Assembly (NCBI GenBank): GCA_002409995.1
Contig: DHOR01000013.1
Span: 1-39,836, forward strand
DNA: 39,836 nucleotides
Origin: Hungatella sp. UBA5385
GTDB lineage: Bacteria; Bacillota; Clostridia; Lachnospirales; Lachnospiraceae
Reading direction: 5' to 3'
Positions 1-8,147 of the stretch are shown in pieces. Each line of letters starts with the position of its first letter. The stretch's first letter is position 1. The position numbers were made by a program, and so were the translations under genes. The notes below the pieces were generated by a model, which was not told where the DNA came from, did no database searches, and saw only the letters and a list, made by a program, of their open reading frames with translations.

Positions 1-21
1 TGACCACTTCGATACCTCTCC
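1..21 (-). tRNA. tRNA-Ser, 5' end only (cut by window edge)
   Basis: Read on the minus strand, bases 21 to 1 give an acceptor-stem start GGAGAGG followed by TATCGAAGTGGTCA. This is the usual beginning (acceptor stem, positions 8-9, D-arm) of a class II serine tRNA in clostridia. Only 21 bases are inside the window, so the anticodon is not visible. Two strong promoters sit directly upstream, as expected for a stable RNA. Serine identity rests on remembered similarity; a leucine tRNA is the main alternative. Confidence 0.75.
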
Positions 22-35
22 AAACGTGCTTTTCT

Positions 36-64
36 ATTTTAAGAGAAAACGCGACTTTTGTCAA
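36..64 (-). promoter_or_regulatory. Proximal promoter of the tRNA gene
   Basis: On the minus strand TTGACA (64-59) is separated by 17 bases from TAAAAT (41-36). The tRNA 5' end begins 14 bases further on. This is a near-consensus sigma-A promoter. Confidence 0.85.
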
Positions 65-179
65 GTGGTTTTTCTCTTAATTTTAAATCTTTTTACACAA
101 GTCCTCTTTGCTCTTGCTCAGTGGAATATAAAGATTTAAAGTGGAGTTTTTTGTTGTCTCAATCACTAGCAACTTCGCT

Positions 180-208
180 AGTTTATCAAACTTCTTCCAA
201 TCTGTCAA
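180..208 (-). promoter_or_regulatory. Distal promoter of the tRNA gene
   Basis: A second minus-strand promoter has TTGACA (208-203), a 17-base spacer and TAAACT (185-180). It lies about 140 bases upstream of the proximal one, giving the tandem arrangement typical of stable RNA genes. A small hairpin (CTAGC / GCTAG, about 166-181) starts at its -10. The rest of 22-306 is AT-rich and shows no credible gene. Confidence 0.75.
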
Positions 209-306
209 CAAATTTTTCCAATTTTCAATTGTATTTTTTCTAAACATTTTAAAACCTTGTTTTTCCTGCTTATAAAACCCATATTTGTCATATTATTTGC
301 AGATTT

Positions 307-1026
307 TCAAATAGTATGAATATTATGGCTGCGCCTTAGCATAATCTCTGCAATTTCCATATCCTCAGGTGTTGTCACCTTAATATTCCCGTAATCCCCC
401 AGTATGAGTTTTACTTTATGATCAGTCATAGACTCCACCACCATAGCATCATCAGTAATGCCCTTCTGATACTTCTCATCTGATAACAGCTTTTCATAAG
501 CATCATATACAAGCTTATATTCAAAAGACTGGGGTGTTTGAATCAGCCATAGCTTACTTCTGTCCGGAGTCACGCTGGAATACCCTTGCTCATCAGCAAT
601 CTTAATGGTATCCTTTACCGGCATACCTGCCACACAGGCACCATATTCAATTGCCCCATCAATGGATCTTTCTATTATCTGTCTCGTCACACAGGGTCTG
701 GCACCATCGTGAATAAGAACATACTCACAGCCCTTAGCCGCTTTCAATCCGGCAAACACAGAATGATAACGCTCTATTCCGCCTTCTACAACTGCTGTCA
801 CTTTGGAAAATCTGTATTTCTCCACAATTTCCTTCTGACAGTAATCCATTTCACCTTTCCCTGTTACAAGAATAACCTTTTCCACTTCACTTTCCTCAAA
901 GGTTTTCAAAGCATAATAGATCAAAGGTTTTCCCTCAAGCTCCATATACTGCTTGTGGACACTGCTCTCCATTCTGGTTCCTTTGCCTGCTGCCAGCACC
1001 ACCGCTGCCACATGTTCCCTTTTCAT
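307..1026 (-). CDS. ispD: 2-C-methyl-D-erythritol 4-phosphate cytidylyltransferase
   Basis: IspD transfers CMP from CTP to methylerythritol phosphate, the third step of the non-mevalonate isoprenoid pathway in the cytoplasm. The N-terminus carries the nucleotidyltransferase signature VVLAAGKGTRM, with HKQY, the HDGARPCV segment, VKDTIK and the QTPQSF motif further along. Length of about 239 residues is normal. A GTG at 1047 would add seven residues, but the ATG at 1026 is preferred because the ribosome site AGGAGA lies just upstream and inside that extension. It is the last gene of rnz-tsaD-ispD, 39 bases after the tsaD stop. No clear terminator is visible before the tRNA promoters. Confidence 0.95.
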   Translation of the reverse strand: MKREHVAAVVLAAGKGTRMESSVHKQYMELEGKPLIYYALKTFEESEVEKVILVTGKGEMDYCQKEIVEKYRFSKVTAVVEGGIERYHSVFAGLKAAKGCEYVLIHDGARPCVTRQIIERSIDGAIEYGACVAGMPVKDTIKIADEQGYSSVTPDRSKLWLIQTPQSFEYKLVYDAYEKLLSDEKYQKGITDDAMVVESMTDHKVKLILGDYGNIKVTTPEDMEIAEIMLRRSHNIHTI

Positions 1027-1064
1027 AGTAACTCTCCTGTAACTCACCTAAACCAATAAAAACC

Positions 1065-2126
1065 TTACCGTTCCCCAAGCTTCAAATTAGGAACCGCATT
1101 TAAATCCCAGCCAGCTCTTGCTCCATTCATATACTCATAATAAGCCGCTGTCCCAATCATAGCTGCATTGTCAGTACAATATATAGGAGATGGATAATAG
1201 AATTTAAGCCCTGCTTTCTTACACGCCTCTTCCATACTTTCACGGAGTGCAGTATTAGAAGCAACTCCCCCTGCAATAGCCACCTTTTTAAAACCATATT
1301 CCTTAGCAGCATCAACTGTGTGATTTACCAGCACATCTACCACTGCATTCTGAAAGGAGGCTGCCAGATCAGGGACATTGATTTCTTCCCCCATCATATT
1401 GGCGTGATTAATATAATTTAATACAGCTGATTTTAAACCGCTGAAGCTGAAATCATAGATATTTCCCTCTACTTTAGCTCTTGGGAATTTAATAGCCTGG
1501 GGATTGCCGTCTCTTGCAGCCTTGTCAATCTTAGGTCCGCCAGGGTAACCAAGTCCTACAGCTCTTGCCACCTTATCAAATGCTTCACCTGCTGCATCAT
1601 CTCTTGTTCTTCCCAGAATCTCAAACTCTCCGTAATCCTTAACAATCACCAGATGAGTATGACCTCCTGATACAATCAGACAGATAAAAGGAGGTTCCAA
1701 ATCCGGATGCTCAATGAAGTTGGCAGATACATGTCCTTCTATATGATGGACACCTACCAATGGTTTTCCTGCTGCATAAGCAATTGCCTTTGCCTCTGCC
1801 ACACCTACCAACAGAGCTCCTACAAGCCCGGGACCATAAGTAACTCCGATTGCATCCATCTGCTCCAGTGTCATATCCGCTTCCTCTAATGCTGCTTCAA
1901 TAACCTGATTAATCTTTTCAATGTGTTTTCTGGAAGCGATCTCAGGTACAACACCGCCATAAAGAGTATGAAGCTCAATCTGTGAAGAAATCACATTGGA
2001 CAATACTGTGCGCCCGTTTTTAACAACTGCTGCGGCAGTCTCATCACAGGAGCTTTCAATGGCAAGTATATAAACATCACTTTCCATTTCTTCTGTATCA
2101 TTTATTTTCATTACTATATTCCTCAT
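1065..2126 (-). CDS. tsaD: tRNA N6-threonylcarbamoyladenosine transferase TsaD
   Basis: TsaD moves the threonylcarbamoyl group from threonylcarbamoyl-AMP to A37 of ANN-reading tRNAs, working with TsaB and TsaE. The ASKHA-fold protein shows AIESSCDETAAAV near residue 23, the metal-binding histidines in HHIEGH near residue 127, the SGGHTHL motif, GYPGGP and GGVASN near residue 287. Its 353 residues are slightly longer than usual because of a short N-terminal extension; the internal Met at residue 14 could also serve as start. The start ATG overlaps the rnz stop (ATGA), indicating translational coupling. Its partners tsaE and tsaB lie 2-3 kb upstream in a separate unit. Confidence 0.96.
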   Translation of the reverse strand: MRNIVMKINDTEEMESDVYILAIESSCDETAAAVVKNGRTVLSNVISSQIELHTLYGGVVPEIASRKHIEKINQVIEAALEEADMTLEQMDAIGVTYGPGLVGALLVGVAEAKAIAYAAGKPLVGVHHIEGHVSANFIEHPDLEPPFICLIVSGGHTHLVIVKDYGEFEILGRTRDDAAGEAFDKVARAVGLGYPGGPKIDKAARDGNPQAIKFPRAKVEGNIYDFSFSGLKSAVLNYINHANMMGEEINVPDLAASFQNAVVDVLVNHTVDAAKEYGFKKVAIAGGVASNTALRESMEEACKKAGLKFYYPSPIYCTDNAAMIGTAAYYEYMNGARAGWDLNAVPNLKLGER

Positions 2127-3034
2127 TCCTCATCAAATTCAAGTTCAACCGTCCAGCCGTCTTTGGCTGCTTTCCCTCTTGGGAATATCTCCCGGACCTT
2201 ATCCATAAATTCCTCAGGTCTTGTAAGAGAAGGGCTGTAGTGAGTCAGCCACATCTGTTTGGGCTGCGCTTCCTTAGCAAGCATTGCCGCTTCCTGGAAA
2301 GTCATGTGCTTGCGCTCTCTTGCCTTGCTTTCCATTCCGTCCTCACCATACATACCTTCACAGATGAAAAGATCAGCATCCTTTGCATACTCCGCAATAA
2401 CAGGCACAGGTCTTGTATCCGTACAATATGTTACCTTAAGCCCTCTGCGGTCAGGCCCCAGAACCATATCAGGGGTCAGCACTCTTTCTTCATCTTCTAT
2501 TATATCACCTTTTTGAAGCCGGTTCCAGTAGCGCTGAGGAATGTCCTGAGCCTTTGCACGTTCCACATCAAACTTTCCTGTCCTTGGAATGGAAATTGAA
2601 TATCCATAGCAAGTAACATTGTGATTCACGCGAAATGCATCTATTACATAGGGTTCTATTTTTATAGTTTCTCTATTATCAGTTAATTCAATAAAACGAA
2701 GGGAAAATGGAAGCTCCGGCGCAATTGTCCGAAGAGCGGTTACAACACGCTCCAGCCCCCTTGGTCCAATCAGGGTAAGAGGTTCTGTCCTCTCTGCATT
2801 GCCCATTGTCAGAAGCAGGCCAGGCAGACCGCTGATATGATCAGCATGATAATGGGTAAAACATATAATATCAATAGGCTTGGGACTCCAGCCCTTTTCC
2901 TTTAAGGCGATCTGAGTTCCTTCCCCACAGTCAATGAGCAGACTGCTTCCGTCGCATCTTGCCATCATGGCAGTGAGCCAGCGGTAGGGGAATGGCATCA
3001 TTCCTCCGGTTCCAAGTAAACATATATCCAACAT
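2123..3034 (-). CDS. rnz: Ribonuclease Z
   Basis: RNase Z cuts the 3' trailer from tRNA precursors. The sequence is a metallo-beta-lactamase fold with the hallmark THYHADHISG (HxHxDH) around residues 60-70, an N-terminal LLGTGG strand, an IDCGEGTQ strand, a later YCTDTRP, and the C-terminal HMTFQEAA and LTHYSP metal-ligand segments. Length (303 residues) fits the family. It is the first gene of a three-gene unit with tsaD (4-base overlap) and ispD, so tRNA maturation and modification share one transcript. A leader of about 120 bases precedes it. Confidence 0.94.
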   Translation of the reverse strand: MLDICLLGTGGMMPFPYRWLTAMMARCDGSSLLIDCGEGTQIALKEKGWSPKPIDIICFTHYHADHISGLPGLLLTMGNAERTEPLTLIGPRGLERVVTALRTIAPELPFSLRFIELTDNRETIKIEPYVIDAFRVNHNVTCYGYSISIPRTGKFDVERAKAQDIPQRYWNRLQKGDIIEDEERVLTPDMVLGPDRRGLKVTYCTDTRPVPVIAEYAKDADLFICEGMYGEDGMESKARERKHMTFQEAAMLAKEAQPKQMWLTHYSPSLTRPEEFMDKVREIFPRGKAAKDGWTVELEFDEE

Positions 3035-3152
3035 AAACGATTCCTCACTTTAAAAAAACAACTTTGCATAGTTATAATAAGTATTGTCTCATTCTTCTCT
3101 CGGTAAAACCATGATTGATGATTCACTGATTACAGCCGGGACAATACACTAA

Positions 3153-3182
3153 ATCATAACACAAAGTCCCAATACAGCGCAA
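3153..3182 (-). promoter_or_regulatory. Probable promoter of rnz-tsaD-ispD
   Basis: Minus-strand TTGCGC (3182-3177) and TATGAT (3158-3153) are 18 bases apart. The leader to the rnz start is about 115 bases and contains a 10-base inverted repeat (3081-3090 with 3138-3147, one G-U pair). Confidence 0.5.
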
Positions 3183-3230
3183 CTCAAAAAACATTTCCCA
3201 TAAAAATATCCAAACCTTATATAAATGCAT

Positions 3231-3269
3231 AGAGGGCGCTGTAAAATCATCTATTTTACAACACCCTCT
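3231..3269 (-). terminator. Terminator after the zinc-ribbon gene
   Basis: A 17-position stem with two mismatches (AGAGGGCGCTGTAAAAT against its partner at 3253-3269) lies 15 bases past the stop of the 3284-3526 gene. The T-run is better on the plus strand, so it may act in both directions. Confidence 0.7.
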
Positions 3270-3283
3270 CTTTTTCGAAGTTT

Positions 3284-3526
3284 TCACAAGTATTCTGTTT
3301 GCTCTTCCACATCTACTGGAATTATGAATTCTCTTATAATTGCATCATAGCACATCTCACATAAATCAAACTGATGGTTCTCTCCATCTTTTTCTGAAAA
3401 GAAATCCCACGCATGATTAATGTTGATATTTCCCTCTCTTGCAATGCCCTGTGATACAATCAATTTCTTTCCGCAGCAATTACACACCACTGTTTCCAGC
3501 TGACCTCCGCCTGTGTACTTTCTCAT
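3284..3526 (-). CDS. Small zinc-ribbon-like hypothetical protein
   Basis: I do not recognise a named family. The 80-residue product has two cysteine pairs, CNCC near residues 15-18 and CEMC near residues 56-59, spaced as in a small zinc ribbon, and no membrane segment or signal peptide. The ribosome site GGTGAGAG precedes the ATG. It follows rimI by 127 bases and is closed by a terminator hairpin, so it is likely the last gene of the tex-tsaE-tsaB-rimI direction. A TATAAT at 3633-3628 with a poor -35 could give it its own promoter. Function cannot be deduced from the sequence. Confidence 0.7.
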   Translation of the reverse strand: MRKYTGGGQLETVVCNCCGKKLIVSQGIAREGNININHAWDFFSEKDGENHQFDLCEMCYDAIIREFIIPVDVEEQTEYL

Positions 3527-3653
3527 CCTACTCTCACCTTTCTTCTTCGTACTTTGCAGGAGCCTCCTGTTCGCAGGTCATTTCCCCGCAGGGTACGAAT
3601 AGGAGCATCCTGACTGGATACCCCTACATTATAAACCTGATTCTATGGTACTT

Positions 3654-4103
3654 TTAGTGGTAAAAGTTTGAAATACTTCTGTTACACATAACCACTCCGT
3701 CTTCAACAGGATTGCTGTAATAGCTTTTTCTAATGTGCTCCACTTCAAAACCATAGGCAGTATAAAGCTTTTTGGCAGCTTCGTTGCTTTCCCGCACCTC
3801 CAGCATGATGGAAGTAACTTCCTCTTCTTTGGCATATTCCTCCATAGCTTCCATCAGTTTCCTGCCATAGCCCTTCCCTCTGTGCTGAGGCAGAACTGCG
3901 ATGCGGAACAATTCTCCTTCTCCTGATAAAATACGAAAAATACAATAACCGATGAACTGACCGTCCTCTTCCATCACCAGACATACATCAAACCGGTTGC
4001 AGAAACACTCTTCCAGCATGGTAAGACTCCAGGGGTCTGGAAAGCATGTTTTTTCCATCTCCGCAATCACCGGCACTTCTTCGGTCCTTATTTGGTAAAT
4101 CAT
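3654..4103 (-). CDS. rimI: Ribosomal protein bS18 alanine N-acetyltransferase RimI
   Basis: This GNAT-fold enzyme of 149 residues is expected to acetylate the N-terminal alanine of ribosomal protein S18. The acetyl-CoA loop is visible as QHRGKGYGRKLM near residues 74-85, followed by the typical LEVRESNEAAKKLYTAYGF stretch in which Asn and Tyr contact the cofactor. It starts 37 bases after the tsaB stop with GGAG upstream. The tsaE-tsaB-rimI order is a widely conserved Firmicute cluster, which supports RimI over a generic GNAT. Confidence 0.92.
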   Translation of the reverse strand: MIYQIRTEEVPVIAEMEKTCFPDPWSLTMLEECFCNRFDVCLVMEEDGQFIGYCIFRILSGEGELFRIAVLPQHRGKGYGRKLMEAMEEYAKEEEVTSIMLEVRESNEAAKKLYTAYGFEVEHIRKSYYSNPVEDGVVMCNRSISNFYH

Positions 4104-4140
4104 TCTTAAACTCCTTTACACTCCATCAGACAGATAAAAA

Positions 4141-4848
4141 TCATGATCCTGAGAGGAGACCTTCCTCCCGCTCCCGTTCTGCCTGAGGTTTCCTTAAGTA
4201 ATCCGGCTCATGATCCTGAGGGCTTTCTATTTTTCCCTCCTGATAATAGACACAGCCCAGAGCCGCAACTGCTGCTGCCCGCTGCCTGCTTAAATGAGGC
4301 GGGGCAAATACAAAGGGAACAGTCATCTTCTCTTTTATCTGTTCTTTGTATACAGGAACTCCATCTCCCAGGAATACCACCTGCTCACCTGCAGTATTTA
4401 ATTCCTCAATCAAATCTCCCATATCCATAGCACACTGTTCCTTAACAATGCTAAATCCCTCTATATTATTATAAATTCCTGTATAAACCTGATTTCTCCT
4501 GGCGTCCATAATCGGGCACACCTTCCAGCCGCAGCCATACAAGTTATAAGCCATTCCATCAATGGTAGGAATATGGATCAGAGGCTTTTTAAGAGCCAGC
4601 CCCAGCCCCTTGCCTGTAGCAGATCCAATCCTCAGTCCTGTAAAAGAACCAGGACCTCCTGATACAGCTATGGCATCTATGGTATCCAGATCCAAATCCA
4701 CCATCTTAACAATCTCATCCAGCATAGGAAGAAGAGTTTGGGAATGAGTCTTCTTAAAATTCACCGTATACTCTGCTGTTACAATATCATCTGTCACCAC
4801 AGCCACTGATGCAACCAGCGATGATGTTTCCAGTCCCAATATTCTCAT
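4141..4848 (-). CDS. tsaB: t6A biosynthesis protein TsaB
   Basis: TsaB is the non-catalytic paralogue of TsaD that dimerises with it and bridges TsaE in the threonylcarbamoyl transfer complex. The N-terminus MRILGLETSS and the segment VSGGPGSFTGLRIG near residues 63-76 are diagnostic of the family. The metal-binding histidine pair of TsaD is absent, as expected. At 235 residues it is full length. Its ATG overlaps the tsaE stop by one base (TAATG), so translation is probably coupled. Confidence 0.95.
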   Translation of the reverse strand: MRILGLETSSLVASVAVVTDDIVTAEYTVNFKKTHSQTLLPMLDEIVKMVDLDLDTIDAIAVSGGPGSFTGLRIGSATGKGLGLALKKPLIHIPTIDGMAYNLYGCGWKVCPIMDARRNQVYTGIYNNIEGFSIVKEQCAMDMGDLIEELNTAGEQVVFLGDGVPVYKEQIKEKMTVPFVFAPPHLSRQRAAAVAALGCVYYQEGKIESPQDHEPDYLRKPQAEREREEGLLSGS

Positions 4849-5279
4849 TACACAGTTTCTCCTTCCACAATTATTCTTCTGTAATCAAAACCTTTTGTCA
4901 GATCCTTTTCGATGGTTACTGTAATTCTCTCATCAGGAAGAATCTCTGTAATTAATTCAGACCACTCAATGAGAGACACTCCATCTCCATAAAAACAGTC
5001 CTCATAGCCGATCTCGTCCATTTCACTAATATCACCAATTCTGTACACATCAAAATGGTACAGAGGCAGGCGCCCATCATCATATTGCTGGACAATGGTA
5101 AATGTAGGGCTGTTTACAGGACCTTCGATCCCCAGCCCTGCTGCAAATCCCTGGGTAAATACGGTTTTCCCCACTCCCAGATCACCGTTTAAACAATATA
5201 CAGAAGAAGCTTTGGCAGCCTCTCCCATCCGCTTGCCGAATTCATAGGTATCCTCCGGCTTCCAGCTTTCTATTACCAT
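4848..5279 (-). CDS. tsaE: t6A biosynthesis ATPase TsaE
   Basis: TsaE is the P-loop ATPase that resets the TsaBD complex between rounds of t6A formation. The Walker A motif GDLGVGKT is near residues 33-40, followed by SPTFTIVQQY, HFDVYRI and LIEWSE, all characteristic. Length of 143 residues is typical. It starts three bases after the YcxB-like gene ends and overlaps tsaB by one base, so the YcxB-like protein, tsaE and tsaB are almost certainly cotranscribed. Confidence 0.95.
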   Translation of the reverse strand: MVIESWKPEDTYEFGKRMGEAAKASSVYCLNGDLGVGKTVFTQGFAAGLGIEGPVNSPTFTIVQQYDDGRLPLYHFDVYRIGDISEMDEIGYEDCFYGDGVSLIEWSELITEILPDERITVTIEKDLTKGFDYRRIIVEGETV

Positions 5280-5282
5280 AAT

Positions 5283-5789
5283 CTATATCCTCTTTCGCCT
5301 TTCCGGCGGTAATTGTTCTTTTAACAGCTCCATGAGCTGTGTCTTTTTCTCTTCTTCTACTGAACCAGGAAGCAGATAGGCATGAACCTTATCCATATAG
5401 ATAATGATCATGGAACCAGTCTGTTCCGCTCTGGATATGTTATCCCAGATCAGCTCCAGCCCGCTGCCTCCCTGGGAAACTACGATTCCTTCCCTGCTGA
5501 AGGAAAGAATCATTCCGTCTGCAATGGCAGGTTTTTTCGCCTGTCTGGCAGATTTAAGGTAAAGGAGCCAGGGCTGCCATACTGTAAACATTAAAGCGCA
5601 TATTAAAAACACTACACGATAAGTAATTGATATAACAGACCATCTGGTAATAAGAAGAAAAATAGCAGCCAAACTGAAGATCACATTGAAAATCCCTGCC
5701 ATCCCCTTATTGGAATGATACATGGAAAATTTCCAGAGTTCCTTAGCCGTTAATTTTACTTCAAATACCAGAGGATTATTCTGTTCCAT
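5283..5789 (-). CDS. YcxB-like membrane protein
   Basis: The 168-residue product has two membrane segments (about residues 32-49 and 55-77) separated by a short loop, then a soluble C-terminal half with the strand pattern of the YcxB-like domain (a hydrophobic GIVVSQ strand, a LIWDNISRAEQ segment and a terminal helix). Its function is unknown. It starts 36 bases after the tex stop and ends 3 bases before tsaE, so it is embedded in the tex-tsaE-tsaB unit. Nothing in the sequence ties it to t6A chemistry. Confidence 0.75.
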   Translation of the reverse strand: MEQNNPLVFEVKLTAKELWKFSMYHSNKGMAGIFNVIFSLAAIFLLITRWSVISITYRVVFLICALMFTVWQPWLLYLKSARQAKKPAIADGMILSFSREGIVVSQGGSGLELIWDNISRAEQTGSMIIIYMDKVHAYLLPGSVEEEKKTQLMELLKEQLPPERRKRI

Positions 5790-5824
5790 ATTCTTCTCCT
5801 TTCCATAATCAACTTCAATCAGCT

Positions 5825-7966
5825 TTACAACTTCATAGTAAGTGCAATTCTCTTCTTAGCCACATCAACGCTGATCACCTTTACTTCCACAATATCTCCA
5901 ACACTGACTGCTTCCAGAGGATGCTTAATAAACTTCTCTGATATCTGAGAAATGTGCACCAGACCATCCTGGTGAACTCCAATATCCACAAATGCACCAA
6001 AGTCAATAACATTGCGGACAGTTCCCTTCAATACCATTCCAGGCTGCAAATCCTTCATATCTAACACATCGGTACGGAGAATAGGCTTGGGCATCTCATC
6101 ACGAGGATCTCTTGCAGGCTTCTCAAGCTCTTTTACAATATCCCGAAGAGTGATTTCTCCGATCTCCAGCTCTGCTGCCAGCTTCTTATAATCCACAACC
6201 TTTTTACTGATTCCCACCAGACCGCCATGGGACAGCTGTGATGCCTCATAACCCAGCTTCACTAAAAGCTGTTTTGCAGCATCATAGGTTTCCGGATGAA
6301 CGCTGGTTCCGTCCAGAGGATTCTTACCATTTTGAATCCTCATAAAACCTGCACACTGCTCATATGCCTTAGGTCCCAGTTTCGGCACCTTAAGCAGTTC
6401 TCTTCTGCTGGTAAATGCACCGTTTTCTTCTCTGTAAGACACAATATTCTTAGCAATAGCTTTGCTAATGCCGGAAATATATTCAAGAAGGGAAGCAGAG
6501 GCAGTGTTCAAATCTACACCAACTTTATTAACAGAATCCTCCACAACTCCCTGCAAAGCTTCACTCAGATGCTTCTGGTTCATATCATGCTGATACTGGC
6601 CTACTCCAATAGACTTGGGATCTATTTTAACCAACTCAGACAATGGGTCCTGAAGTCTTCTTGCAATGGAAACAGCACTTCTCTGCCCTACATCAAAATT
6701 AGGGAATTCCTCAGTGGCAAGCTTGCTGGCTGAATAAACAGAAGCTCCTGCCTCATTGACAATAATGTACTGGACCTGTTCAGGAATTTCCTTTAACAGC
6801 TCCACAATAATTGCCTCTGATTCTCTGGAAGCAGTTCCATTTCCTACAGAAATCAGGGAAATGTTATATTTTTTTATCATCTTCTTTAAGATAGCCTTTG
6901 CTTCAGCCACCTTATTCTGGGGAGCTGTTGGGTAAATTACAATGGTATCCAGAACTTTACCTGTCTCATCTACTACAGCCAGCTTACATCCTGTACGAAA
7001 AGCAGGATCCCATCCCAACACCACACGACCTACAATAGGAGGCTGCATCAAAAGCTGTTCCAAGTTCTTGCCAAATACACGGATTGCTCCATCCTCTGCC
7101 TTTTCTGTCAGCTCATTGCGGACCTCACGTTCTATGGCTGGTCCGATCAGACGATTATAGCTGTCCTCTATGACCTCTCTTAATATCTGAACAGTGTTAG
7201 GATTGTCTCTGGTAATCACCTTTTTCTCCAGATAACGAAGAATCTGTTCTACAGGTGCCAGAACCTTAACAGTGAGAATCTTCTCTTTTTCTCCCCTGTT
7301 AATAGCCAGCACTCTGTGACCTGCTGTCTTTTTAATGGTCTCCTCATACTGGTAATACATCTCATAAACTGATTCTGCCTTTTCATCTTTGGCAGATGAT
7401 TGAAGAATTCCCTGATTCATGGTGGCATTTCTGATATAAGTACGGTATTCTGCATTGTCTGAAACCCGCTCTGCTAAAATATCCTTTGCTCCGTCAATAG
7501 CTTCCTGTGCAGAAGCAACGCCCTTTTCTTCATTAACATATTCTTCTGCAGCTTCTTCTGCAGAAGTTTTCAGCATCTGAAGCATAAATAAATCTGCCAG
7601 AGGCTCTAACCCCTTTTCCTTGGCAATGGTAGCTCTTGTCCTTCGTTTTGGCTTAAATGGGCGGTACAAATCCTCAACAGTTACTAGAACTGTTGCCTCC
7701 AGAATCTGTTTCTCCAACTCTGGAGTCAGCTTCTCCTGTTCCCTGATAGAAGCCAGAACCTGTTCCTTTCTCTCCTCTAAATTCCTCAGATAACGAAGTC
7801 TCTCATCCAGATTACGAAGCACCTCATCATCCAAAGATCCAGTTGCCTCCTTACGGTATCTGGCAATAAACGGTATGGTATTGCCCTCATCAATTAACTG
7901 TACTGCTGCTTCCACCTGGCCTCTGCCAACGGATAATTCTTCCTGTAATATCTTAATAATGTCCAT
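5825..7966 (-). CDS. tex: Tex-family RNA-binding protein
   Basis: Tex is a conserved cytoplasmic nucleic-acid-binding protein related to eukaryotic Spt6. The 713-residue product shows the order expected: N-terminal helical Tex domain with PFIARYRKEATGSLDDE near residue 32, the YRPFKPKRRTRAT segment, the YqgF/RNase H-like core beginning LGWDPAFRTGCKLAV near residue 318, helix-hairpin-helix repeats (NTASASLLEYISGI and FTSRRELLKVPKLGPKAYEQ), and a C-terminal S1 domain starting near residue 640 (GMVLKGTVRNVIDFGAFVDIG). Ribosome site AAGGGG precedes the ATG. It heads the minus-strand unit. Confidence 0.95.
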   Translation of the reverse strand: MDIIKILQEELSVGRGQVEAAVQLIDEGNTIPFIARYRKEATGSLDDEVLRNLDERLRYLRNLEERKEQVLASIREQEKLTPELEKQILEATVLVTVEDLYRPFKPKRRTRATIAKEKGLEPLADLFMLQMLKTSAEEAAEEYVNEEKGVASAQEAIDGAKDILAERVSDNAEYRTYIRNATMNQGILQSSAKDEKAESVYEMYYQYEETIKKTAGHRVLAINRGEKEKILTVKVLAPVEQILRYLEKKVITRDNPNTVQILREVIEDSYNRLIGPAIEREVRNELTEKAEDGAIRVFGKNLEQLLMQPPIVGRVVLGWDPAFRTGCKLAVVDETGKVLDTIVIYPTAPQNKVAEAKAILKKMIKKYNISLISVGNGTASRESEAIIVELLKEIPEQVQYIIVNEAGASVYSASKLATEEFPNFDVGQRSAVSIARRLQDPLSELVKIDPKSIGVGQYQHDMNQKHLSEALQGVVEDSVNKVGVDLNTASASLLEYISGISKAIAKNIVSYREENGAFTSRRELLKVPKLGPKAYEQCAGFMRIQNGKNPLDGTSVHPETYDAAKQLLVKLGYEASQLSHGGLVGISKKVVDYKKLAAELEIGEITLRDIVKELEKPARDPRDEMPKPILRTDVLDMKDLQPGMVLKGTVRNVIDFGAFVDIGVHQDGLVHISQISEKFIKHPLEAVSVGDIVEVKVISVDVAKKRIALTMKL

Positions 7967-8040
7967 ATGTTTCCCCTTACGTATAGTGCTGCCTCTTATC
8001 CTGAAACCAGGAATGCGGGCTGCTAATATCTGCTTGGTTT

Positions 8041-8069
8041 ATTATAATTCATCACGCCTGGTTATGCAA
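8041..8069 (-). promoter_or_regulatory. Promoter of tex
   Basis: Minus-strand TTGCAT (8069-8064), 17-base spacer, TATAAT (8046-8041). It lies back to back with the plus-strand promoter at 8089-8117, with a gap of 19 bases. Confidence 0.85.
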
Positions 8070-8088
8070 GACCCGGTTCAATGCAGAC

Positions 8089-8117
8089 TGGACAGGCAGT
8101 CCATTTCGTGCTACAAT
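8089..8117 (+). promoter_or_regulatory. Promoter of the DUF4190-like gene
   Basis: TGGACA (8089-8094), 17-base spacer, TACAAT (8112-8117). The start codon follows 31 bases after the -10. Confidence 0.75.
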
Positions 8118-8147
8118 CAACAAGAGTATTTTAGTGAGGTACTGACT

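Noticed and set aside
586..1059. Plus-strand frame of 157 residues
   Set aside because: It lies antisense within ispD, whose motifs are clear, and its product resembles no protein.
3540..3600. Small RNA or attenuator upstream of the zinc-ribbon gene (CAGGAG...CTCCTG)
   Set aside because: The palindrome has arms of only six bases with a one-base centre, and no promoter with a good -35 precedes it.
6296..6733. Plus-strand frame of 145 residues
   Set aside because: Antisense shadow of tex; no ribosome site or promoter of its own.
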